A DNA stretch of 64,000 bases. It comes from Adiantum capillus-veneris. Lineage: Eukaryota > Streptophyta > Polypodiopsida > Polypodiales > Pteridaceae. Position numbers and translations under genes: made by a program. The notes beneath the pieces are model-generated. The model searched no databases, was not told where the DNA came from, and was given only the letters and a program-made list of their open reading frames with translations. The stretch spans positions 20,510,951 through 20,574,950 of the forward strand of contig CM043948.1 in assembly GCA_014529385.2 (NCBI GenBank). Direction: 5' to 3'. Below, piece by piece: positions 22,604-34,400 of the stretch (the first letter of the stretch is position 1; every line of letters starts with the position of its first letter).

Positions 22604-25393
22604 CTGGAATGTAAATGTTTTTAACACTATTACAGCTCATTACTTATATTTCTTGAAAAAACTGACAACAAATAAACAAGCCCCATAAAACTGCAGGGTA
22701 CATACCCATTGGCATATGAAGATCTTAACCCTCTGTCAGAAATTGGTGATAACCTGCTTCTGGTAGGTGCTCGTAAATAGGAACTAGGGCTCTGATAGCG
22801 AGGGGGAGAGCTGTAGGTGTGATAGTGCACTGCTGGAGGGCTGACGCCACGGCCGTAGCGAGCTGGAGAGCTGCTCCTTCGCAAAGGACTGTACCTATCA
22901 CATGCACAAAAGAACTGCATAAGGTTACTACAGGAAAACCCATTCATGCTGCGAAAGCTACCATTGTTCCACTAAGACATTTGGAACGACGCGCTCTCCA
23001 TACCTGCGGCCATAGCTGGGACCTCTTCGATAGCCTGGAAGAGGACTACGGCTGCGGCGGCTGCCAACTCTAATACCAGAACCAAGACCACCTGGGCCTA
23101 TACGGAGTCGGCACTCCCTGGCAAAATGCCCAGGTTCTCCACACTCATAACAATTTGTGTCAGCTACACCTTGACTCCGATAGCCACCCCCACCACTTAC
23201 TGCATTCCGTGACATCTCCACACGCCATCCATTCTTTCCTGATGATAATTCAGTCATATCCTTCCCACAAAATAAAGCGGGGATGTATTTAAGGCCACAT
23301 GAGACACACCTAAATAACAAAATTCCTTAAACCCTATTTGCTAAGTATCCATTAATGAGTCCTTAAGTTGTTCCTCACAACCACAAGACAAACACACAAG
23401 TTAGCCTTGCATATCATGCAAATAAAAGCAGTTCAAACCTTGAAGTTGCACATCAATGTTGTTACGCCTATGAGCCTGCTAGCTGCCTAAAAAGACACAT
23501 AGAAAGATGCGTGCAGGGAGGGGAATCCCCCTTCCCCTCCTTTCCTCTTATGAGAACTCGTCATCTGCGGAATTTTCGAGTTCTTTCCCTTCGTTTCTTA
23601 TGTAGGTTCTTTCTTGTCTGGCTTGTTTACTGCTTGTCTATATGCTTTGGCATGTGCGGTTTTCTTTTGGTGTGTAGTGCTTGCTATTGCATCACAGACA
23701 ATGGATCGTCCCATTGTTTGGTGCATGTATTTATGTGTTGTGGTTGTTGGGTGCCAGCTTTGGTTGCACCTTGTGTGTGAACACTCTCTACTTATGTGGA
23801 AGCCTAGTAGACAAAAGCCATGTGATTTATTCCATGTGGAATCTTATGTGTAAGGTGTGGAAAGTCTAGTCAACCATGCTATGTATGGCTTAACATAAGC
23901 CACTTAAAGTGCTTGCATGGGTGTCGAGTCGAATATACTTTCTAGATCTACAAAAGAGCTTGTGTTGTATGATAATTTAGTATCTACTTTGCATCAACTC
24001 TCTCTCTTGATTAAGTGGTAACCTCTAATTAGTTTTGTTAATCACATGTATTAGTAATGAATGCTACATTGGATTATCCATCATAAGCTATATCAATTGG
24101 TATCAGAGCCCTATGCACAAATAGTACTACCTAATCACACTAAATTCTAATCACTAATCTCTCTAATTAGCTGATCTTACACACTAATCTCTTGCATAAC
24201 CACTCTTCAATTGGGGTACGTTCATGGTAATACCATTGAGCCACTACCCTTTGGATTGAGTTTGGCAAAGTATTTGATTAGTGTGTGTGCCTTTCCCTAA
24301 TAAGCTCTCTAATTGGGCAATTAGTTGTGCACTGAATTGCATGTGTAATCAGTCTAATCCCTTTCATTTTGCATCAATAATCACTTGCGGCTTACTTGCC
24401 ATCAACTTATGTGTTTTCATTGCCTTTCATAAGAGTGTTCAATTGTGTGCTATTAAATCACGCATCATTCACCCTGTTTAGCCTCTGTGTGCATATAATT
24501 GCCTATTTTGAGCTGTCATAACTTCTATCCCTCATCTTTGAAAGAAAGGTTGATTTCCAGCCTGAAAGGGCTCAAAATTGCTCGCTAGGTTGCTACTTTG
24601 GTGTAGCAAACACGTGTAGCGCAACCCCAAAAAGTACACATCATTCTCTTTCAAGCAGTTTAACACACCAAATTCAGGGCATATTTATTGGTGTCCAGCT
24701 GTTATGTCCCGCTCACAGGAGAGGGGATCTAGCCCAGACACCGTCGAGATGGGCGTCCACTGTCTGGGCGGACGTAATGTGAACCCGGCCATTATTATTA
24801 AAGGGAGGCCAAGGCCTCATTTGCAGTTATTGACCCCCATTGGCAGAGTGCCAGTGGTTAGCCCGCGAGGCTAGGAGTGCGCGAGGTCACCTCGAGGAGG
24901 TGAGGCCGGGTGGTATGGGACCGTGGACGTTCGGTCTTACAGGTGCACGCCTATGTCCTTGGATGCTGGCCCCAGCACGGGGGAGCTGTCGGATGGTGGC
25001 TATGGTCGCGTGGTTCGTCCGACGTGCGTCTGTAGGTGGTCCGTGTAGTCGGGAGATCCATTCCCTTCGTTCGTGTCATGGTATCAGAGCCGGCTTGTCT
25101 ACGGGCTGGTTAGAGTCGGATAATCACTGTTTCATGTAATTTTTGATGAAATAACTGTTTAATCGATTATTTTTTTCTCATGAGCATGTTTGCAGGTGAA
25201 AGTTAATGTGTTTTTTGCTGATTTTTTATAAAATTCAGTAATTTAGCAGGCAGAAAAGCTGAGAACTGCAAGTTTTTCCTTAAATTTACTGGTTTTCGAC
25301 GAAAATTAGTGAATTTCTTATTGAATTGCTGATTTTAGATTAAAATTCAGCATGCGGTAAACATTCTCTGCAATCTCTTTCTCTATGCGAAGC

Positions 25394-25466
<73 letters not shown>

Positions 25467-28400
25467 AAGAAAAGAAGATTTTTAACGTCTATGTCAGGCC
25501 GAAATCGGCCTATGAGACAAATCAAATGTACATGGTGTGTATGTCCGTCTATCGGAAAGACAAATGAAACAAAACTGAACTGAATGAAGGTAGTGGAGTA
25601 TCTGAGGAGGGATGGAGCTCTATTCTAGGGGTATATGCATGTCTATATGCTCAAGGTAGTACAATCATGAGAATGCATCAAGCTATCTAGCTCCATCCTG
25701 TACTAATGGGGGGATGTAAGATGTGGTACATGGGCGGGTCTGGTGCCAAGGCTACCGGATGAAAGCTGTCGGGTCGGCCCTCATCTGAGCCACTCGCTCC
25801 TCAGTGGCACGGCGCTCCCGGGCTCGGATCTCGATCTGTCGGTGGTGGGAGCTCGCGCCCCTGTAGCCTGTGACTCGTGGTCGTCGTCTAGCTCGGCTCA
25901 CCTCCGCCTGTGGGAGTGTCACTCCCCTCTGAGTGTCTGGTGAGGGGCGGCGGCAATCCTCTGAAAGAAGTTGTGAGCTGTGACTGTCTCCCCTCTGCCT
26001 GTTGTAGTGTGTGTGGCTGTAGTAGTGTGTCCCGATGGCTCTGTATCCTAGTAAGAAACATCCGAGCTGTCTCTGATCTCGAGAGTCCATGATCTCTCGG
26101 AGAGTGAGCTATCCTCTGAATAAGGCCTCATACCTGCTCTGATCTCAGTGTATGCTCTGCATCTACATACAAAGTGCTCCTCACTTCCACCTCCTCTGTG
26201 CAGGTCTGCAGACTCGCTCCTCCCTGGGAACACCAGTATGTCTCCCGATCTCAATCTCTAACCTGTGTGAAGCCACTCTCAGCTGACCAATCGCCACCGT
26301 GAGCTATGTGGCATATATGTGTCCATGTAGCGTGGTCTCTGTTATGAACCCCAGACAATATGGTGAGAAACTGGTCTCTGTAATCTGACATCCTCGTCCC
26401 AAGCCAGGTGACTCCCAGACTCTCCTAGTGTATAGCTGCCGCCACAGATCCTGTCTCAATACCAAGTTCCTCTCACTGCGAGAGAGTTGAACAATGGTGA
26501 GTGGGGGTCGTACTGGAATGGTGGTAGGCTCTCCATGTCAAGACCGTGTCCCTCAAACCATGCTCTGACCTGTGAGTACCATGCTCTCTCATGCCCACTC
26601 TGATAGCTGTATAGCTGCCTCAAATGCTCTACGAGTGAGTCTGTCAGGAGGTAGCTCTCTCATCCTCTGGATGAAGCAGACTGTCTGGAATAGTGCCTCT
26701 ACAACATAGGTGGTGTGGCGAGCTCGGCTCTAATAATTTCATGTGGCACTGTCTTCTTGCTGCGGAGCAAGCGTGAGATCATATACTGTGGCCTCTCAAG
26801 CTGTGTTCCATGGTCAGCTGTCAATCCTGGTGCCCATACTGCCGCCGAGTACATCAAGGCGGGGTGACTAAGGTGTCGAAAAGCCACCCTTCGTGCGGGG
26901 CTCCTGAAAGTGTGCCTGGTGGCATCTCCGCTCTAGCATGGCCAGAGCTGCATATCCTCGGGTGAGCTGTCAGCAGCAGCCTGCCTCATAGTGAAGGGTC
27001 TGGTAGGCTGGTGAATGTGATGCCAAGGTAGACATATGAGGTGACTACATCAACCTGTCTTCCTGCTGCTGTGAAGGTGGCAGCGCTCCTCACTGCACTG
27101 GATGTGTGAAAGATCATAACCTTGGTTTTGCCAAGGTTCACAGTCAACCCCCTGTGTGTGCTGAATTCGTCCAAGGCCTCAAGATGGCGTTGCAAGCCCT
27201 CGGGTGACTCTGAAATCAACACAATATCATCAGCATATAACATGATGTGGACCGGAGTACCTGCCAAGTCGCTCCCCTCTCCCCCTGCTCGCAGTACGTA
27301 GTCGGAGATCTCGTCGATGTAGAGCCCAAAGAGTGTCGGGGAGAGTGGGCATCCTTGCTTAACACCAATGGTGCTAGCAATTGTCGTGGGTTCTTGTGGT
27401 CTTGGGTTCTTAAGCTCACAAGGAACTTGGGTTCTTGAGGGTCTTGGGTTCTTGGGTGCTTGAGGGTGTTGAGATTCTTGAGGTTTTCTTTCGCTTGCAA
27501 ACCGTGTTTGAGAAGGATCTTCTCTTCACCCGAGTTCTACTCCTTTCCGCGGGCGCACCCCTTGGCAACCTTGCGCTCACACCAAGGTTGCTTTTTCCCA
27601 CCTCACATCGAGTGGCCGGCCGCTAAGTGCACGGTCCGCTCTCAATGAGTGAAAAGAGGCACAAGGGGAGGCTAGACAAGTCCTTTCCTAGGATTCCTGT
27701 CACTCTTCAAAAACACGATTAGGAATCGACACGCCCAAGCGAACTTGGGTTCGTGCGACCTCAACAAGCAAAAAAAAATTCTTGTGATTCTTGTGGTTCT
27801 TTCCTTGAGTGATACAGAACACTACCAAAGCTCTGATACTAATGTTATGGTGCAGCGGAATGAATGTTTGCGCTTTGCTCAAGATGAGTGCTCCAATGTC
27901 ACGTGACGCATCCAGCCCTATGTGTCCGTGGACAAGCTACAGCATGATCAGGGTTCAGTCAGTCCAGTCAGAGATTTAGAAGTGATCTGGCACTTTTGTG
28001 AGTCTATTCGTAGACCGTGCATGCCCAATCACTTAATGTAGATGCATATCCTCTGGTTGCACACAGCATGATCATCAGTATTTCCACCAGAATCCATCAG
28101 ATTCTATCAAGGGAATTTTCCAGTGATTTTAGCCTATTTTTCCTATTTTTGACATTTTTCACTTATTATTTTTAAGTGACTTTCCAACAAAAGTAGGTAG
28201 GGTAATTTTGCTAAGTTTGTATAAAAGCAAACTAGAGCTAGCACTATTTGGCAAAAGAGGCAACAGGAGCCAAGCTCAGCAGGCAACTTCTCAACAAGAC
28301 CCCTTAGCGGTTTCCCCCTCCAAGCAAGAAGCAAAACCTCCCCTAGCGTTTTGGAAGCATCCTCAGCCTGGCGTCTTGCATCAGCATCATCATCCATCGC

Positions 28401-31400
28401 CGGAAAGCCGACAAGCTAGCGTTTTTATCATCCGATTCCCTGGCGTTTTTGGATTTCAGCAGCAGATTAAGACCGGCAATGTTCACCTAAAGTGTAGCAG
28501 ATTCAGCCCGGAAAGACCATCAGTTTTCAGCCTTTAGGAACCTCTGTTTTCAGCCCTAAACCTGCAGATTTTCAACGACAAAGACCCACAGAAACAGCCC
28601 CCCAAATCAGCGTTCTTGGACTAGTCGCAGATTTCAACCCATAGCATTTTTGGACAGCAGTAGAAAGATTGCAGATTTCGGCCCTAGTGTCGGCCTCGTC
28701 ATCCCCGTCGTAGTCATCGACATAGCTTAGACTTGTATCAGTCACTTGCATTCATTTGTACAAGATTGTGCAATCATAAGTAGACCACTGTCGTCGACGA
28801 GAGTGGGGCCTTCAAAGGAGGGTTTTACGTCTTTGGTGTCGTATCTCTCTTTCTCTCTATCTCTCAGTCTCATACACTTGCACGCACAGTGTCCATTCAC
28901 TTTGTTTGTGATCATAGCATTCTCTCATTAAGAACGGAAGGCTCTACCTTCCATAAGAACAAAAGGAACCTTGAGCACAGTTCGGAGCACACTCATCTTG
29001 ACAAAGCGCAAACATTCATTCCGCTGCATAAATTGGTATCAGAGCTTTGACGTGTTTGTATCGCTCAAGGAAAGAACCACAAGAATCACAAGAATTTTTT
29101 TTTGTTGTTGCGGGTCGGCAGAACCCAAGTTCGCATAGGGCGTGTCGATTCTAATTGTGTTTTTGAAGAGTGACAGAATCCCAAGACAAGAAGGGTTGTC
29201 CAGCCTCTTGTGTCTTTTCACTTCATTGAGAGCGGAACGTGCTCCGCTGCACCTAACATTGGTATCAGAGCTTTGACAGTGTTCTGTATCGCTCAAGGAA
29301 AGAACCACAAGAATCACAAGAATTTTTTTTTGCTTGTTGCGGTCGCACGAACCCAAGTTCGCTTGGGCGTGTCGATTCCTAATTGTGTTTTTTGAAGAGT
29401 GACAGGAATCCCAAGAAAGAAGGGCTTGTCCAGCCTCCCCTTGTGTCTCTTTTCACTCATTGAGAGCGGACCGTGCACTTAGCGGCCGCCCAATCGACGT
29501 GAGGTGGGAAAAAGCAACCTTGGTGTGAGCGCAAGGCCGCCAAGGGGTGCGCCCGCCGCAGAAAGGAGTAGAACTCGGGTGAAGAGTGTAAAGAATGAGG
29601 ATGCAAGAGAGCTACACAAGACAAGCACAAAGCACACAGAGATGGAAAGCTTCTTCTTCTTCTTCACAGAAAAGAGAGTACAAAATGACTAAGTGCTAAA
29701 GCTGAAAAGTAGCACATATGTACATGCGGTCACTAAGTGTGAACTCGCTAGAAGCGTACTAGGCTGGCACTATAAGTGTAGTCCAGCTGTAGAATCACTG
29801 GCAGAGATCCTCCGTGTCGGTCACTAACGCGCCAGTGAGTCAGTAAATGCCGTAAGCGGCCAAGACCCGTAGTGGATGCAAACTCAAGGTGTAGAGCTCG
29901 ACATCTCAACACTCCCCCTCGAGCTCTGCATGTCGCAGAGTCCAAGCATAATCCGGAAACGTCGAAGCTTCTCAGTTCCGAGGGCCTTGGTAAAGATATC
30001 CTCTATCTGCTCCTCTGTGCTAACGTAGACCAAGTCGATGTCGCCCGCCAACACTCGCTCTCGAACGTAGTGGTAATGGACCTCTATGTGTTTGGTCCTG
30101 GCATGGAACACTGGGTTCCTAGCCAACTGCATGCTGCTGAGGTTGTCACAATGAATGAAAATCTGTTGGTCCACTTGCACTCCCAAGTCCTCAACTAATG
30201 TGCGTAGCCAAGCTACCTCGCACGCCGCAACTGCTGCACCTCTGTACTCGGCCTCTGTGCTCGATAAAGCAACCGTAGGCTGCTTTTTGCTGCTCCAAGT
30301 AACAGCAGCACTCCCAAAAGAGAACATGAAGCCACTTGTAGATCTCCTATCAACAATGCTACCTGCCCAATCTGTATCTGTATACCCATACAATGCTAAT
30401 GGTGCATCTGCTGCATAGAACAATGCGTAGTCAAGAGTCTCTTGCACATACCTAAGTGTGCGTCGTACTCCATCCAAATGTGGCTTCCTCGGAAGCTGCA
30501 TGAACTGACTCTCCAAGCCTACTGTGTAGCTCAAGTCTGGCCTCGTGATAGTCAAGTAGATTAGACTACCCACCATCTTCCTGTACATGTTGACATCCTC
30601 AACAACATCACCCTTCTCTGCACTCAGCTTTGCATTTACATCCAAGGGAATAGAAATTGGCTTACAATCAGCCATACCATACTTTGACAACATGTCCAAA
30701 GCATACTGTCTCTGTGACAGCCATACACCCTCTGGAATCCTGATCACCTCAATGCCAAGAAAGTAGCGCAACTCGCCCAAATCTTTCATTTCAAACTCCT
30801 GTTTGAGAAGACCCTTCACATGGTCAATCTCCATAGCATTGTCACCCACAATAATAAGGTCATCTACATACATGGTAATGACCACAATCCCCACATCATT
30901 CTCACGTACATAGAGCGAATGATCAGCATGAGCTCTCCTAAAACCAATACTGACGAGATACTTGGCAATCCTGTCATACCATGCTCTAGAGCCCTGCTTC
31001 AAACCATACAAAGCTTTGAGAAGTCTGCATACATAATATGGGTCACCTGGATCGACATAACCAGGTGGCTGATCCATATACACTTCCTCTTGCAACTCAC
31101 CATTCAAGAAGGCATTCCTTACATCCATTTGATGCATAATCCATCCTCTAGATGCAGCCACTGCTATGACAGCTCTCACAGTCGTCATCTTTGCCACTGG
31201 AGCAAAGGTCTCCTCATAGTCTATGCCATACGTCTGTGCATAACCCTTTGCGACCAGCCTTGCCTTGTGACGCTCAATGTTACCATCAGCCTTATGCTTG
31301 GTTTTATACACCCATTTACAGCCAATAGCTTTCTTGCCACTTGGCAATGGCACCAACTCCCATGTGTCGTTTGCTTCCAATGCAGCCATCTCTTCATTCA

Positions 31401-34400
31401 TTGCATCATCCCAATGCACATTTCCAACTGCATCCTCAAAACATGTGGGCTCCACATCCTGTATCACCTTAGCCATGTAGGCTTGGTGATGCGCTAGATA
31501 CCCATCATAAGTCAATTTTTGAATTGGATTTTTGACTCTATTAGATCTGCGCGGTCCTGGGTCACTCCTTTGCCCTCTAGCATCTTCTTGTACTTTCCTT
31601 ACACCAGGTGTCCTGACAGCCGGAATTCCAAATTCCTCATCAAGACTTTGTTCAGAACCATCTGAATCCATGTTTACATGTGAAAAACCTGATGATGCAT
31701 CATCCATAAGGGGAGGTTCATCAACCTTTTCCTTTCCTTTTCGTGATACATTCCCTGTACCTGCTGGTGGAGTAACCTGTGTACGTAGTCTACCATTCCA
31801 TGGCTTCTCAACAGAGCCACGAGAAGAGGACTCTTGTGGTCCACTCAAAACCTGTGACTATGGCCTCACATTTTGTACAACCACATCATCTTTTACATCA
31901 GCCCCAATAGTGCCATGTGCATTACTGTACCAGCTGCTCATCTCATCAAAGACTACATCTCTGCTCACTCGTAATTCTCGTGTAGTAGGATTGTAGCACC
32001 TGTACCCCTTTTGTTCAAGGGAATATCCCACAAGAATACATTTCTCTGCTTTAGGATCCAATTTCCTACGCAACTCATCTGGTACATACACGTAAGCTAT
32101 GCAGCCAAACACTTTCAAGTGTGCCAAATCAGGCTTTGTACCTGTAAACTTTTCCTCAGGTGTTACATCATGCACCGCAGCTGTAGGTGTCTTGTTCATA
32201 ATGTACACAGCTATATTTACGGCTTCAGCCCAGAAATGATGAGGCATGTTCTTCTCATTCATCAATGCACGTGCAACCTCTGCAATGTGCCTGTTTTTCC
32301 TTTCTGCGACCCCATTCTGTTGTGGAGTATATCTGCATGTAAACTGCCTGCGTATACCATGCATTCGCAGAAAATCTGAAAAATCATTGGAGAAGTACTC
32401 TCCCCCTCCATCTGACCTCAATGTCTTGATTTGCATATCTGTCTCCTTCTCAATCATGACTTTGAAGTCTTGAAAGTGACCAAACACTTCACTTTTGTTA
32501 CGCATGAAGTAGACCCATACTTTCCTTGTACGGTCATCAATGAAAGAGACATAATACCTGCAACCATGTATACTTGCAGTATAGGTTGGACCCCAAACAT
32601 CTGTGTGCACCACCTCAAGTGGCTTTTTACATACATTGCGCTCATGTGGAAATGAGCCCTTTGACTGTTTTCCAAACTGGCATGCTGCACACACTTTATG
32701 CATACCATCCACCTTGAATTTGGGCAAACCTTTTACAATCTGTTTTGATTGCATGCTGCGCAATCTCTGCTCATTGACATGGCCAATGCGTTTGTGCCAA
32801 ATGTCAACATCAGCCACAACACCTGTGCCCTGTGCAAATAATGCAGCTTTTACCTCAGGCATGTCTACATTCAGCGTAAACATTCTGCCCACACATTTGC
32901 CCTCTGTGATCAGCTTACAGCCATTCTTGAAATCTTCTACATAACAGCCATTTGGATTGAAGCAAACCTGCAAACCCTGCTCAACCATTTGTCCAACAGA
33001 AACAAGATTTTTTGTAATGTTTGGGACATGAAGTACATCTGCTAAGTACTTTGATTTCCCACTCTTCGTATTTAGAGATATGTCCCCTACATGAGCAATG
33101 GGGTGAGCTGTGTCATCTCCTGTCTGCACATAGCCTGACACATCTGGTTTGCGCATATCTCTAAACCACTCTCCACGAGACGTAATGTGATTAGAGGCAC
33201 CTGAATCCACATACCAAACATCATCTTGGGTGGAATTCTCTGCAGTCATTGTATTCATTACATGCTGCATAACAAACATGCGCTCGTTTTTGTTGTCATC
33301 TGCATCTCTGCTAGTAGATGCATAGTTGCCATGTTCTCTCTTTCCACTTGCTTTTCCCTTTGGACAGTCACGTGACATGTGACCTCTTTCACCACAAGTC
33401 CAACATTCTCTGCTATCTGGAGTATGTTGCTGCCTGCTTGATCCTGCACCACGACCTCTTTGACTCCCCCTGCCTTGAGACTGGTTTCCCCTGCCACCTG
33501 TATTGTTTTGATTTGATTGACCTTGCAGAAATTGGCGCCTGCAACCCCTTGGGCCTCGACCACGATCTCTACCTCTACCTCTGTTGGAGTTAGAATAGAA
33601 GGCCTGTTCAGAATTATTTCTACCATGAGAAGAAGATGTGTCAAGGTTCTTCTCCTCAAGAATAAGCATAGAAATCAAATCTTGGAACACGGGGATGTCG
33701 TCGCTTGTATTCATGGAAGACCTAAAATGTACATACTCATCTCCTAAACCATCCAAGCATGCACGGACAATGTCATCGTCTTCCACTGAGACTTTAATAG
33801 ATCCAAGAGCCTCAATGATACTCTTGATCTTCAAGGCATAATCATTGATTGAGAGGTTGTTCCTCTTAACCTGATTTAGCTCCGACTTTAGTTGAAGCTT
33901 CCTGGCCTTCGTGTTCACCTCGAACACTCTGCCTAAGTTTCTCCATGCAATGGCAGGGGTTTCAACATCCTGTAGATAGCCCATCATGCCATCTGTGATG
34001 CTCATAGAAAGCCAATACATCACTTTACTCTGGCCTTGTTGCCAGTCCCTCAAAGCTTTCCTTTGTTCTGCTGTAGCATTTGCCTCGGGAATCTCTGGTT
34101 CCTTTTCATTGTCTTCTTCTACATAGTCCCAATAACCTTTTCCTTTTAAGAAATTTGTTATTCTGAACTTCCATGCAAGGTAGTTATTTTTCTCAAGCTT
34201 CTCAGTAACAATCTGACTGAAACCATCAGACATCTTGAAGCACTAAGACAAAATAGCTGCAATCTGCAAAAACCTGCAAATCTGCTGAACCTGCTATCGT
34301 GGTACCTGTAACGCTTTCTACACTCAACGAGTGTCCACAATCAAGCGTACATACAACCACTGTACTTGTACAGTAAATCTCTGTATACTGCACTTTGGAG

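Noticed and set aside
22706-23238. A stand-alone zinc-knuckle protein gene, separate from the RRM gene at 40 kb
   Set aside because: The splice phases and the family sequence across the junction fit one RSZ gene, and neither part has its own start or end.
23511-23869. Cys/Trp-rich plus-strand open frames of 60-90 codons
   Set aside because: Several frames overlap, none matches a family, and the region is probably LTR sequence before the PBS at 24,098.
30820-32655. Plus-strand open frames of up to 225 codons over the copia element
   Set aside because: They are antisense shadows of the copia gag-pol frame.
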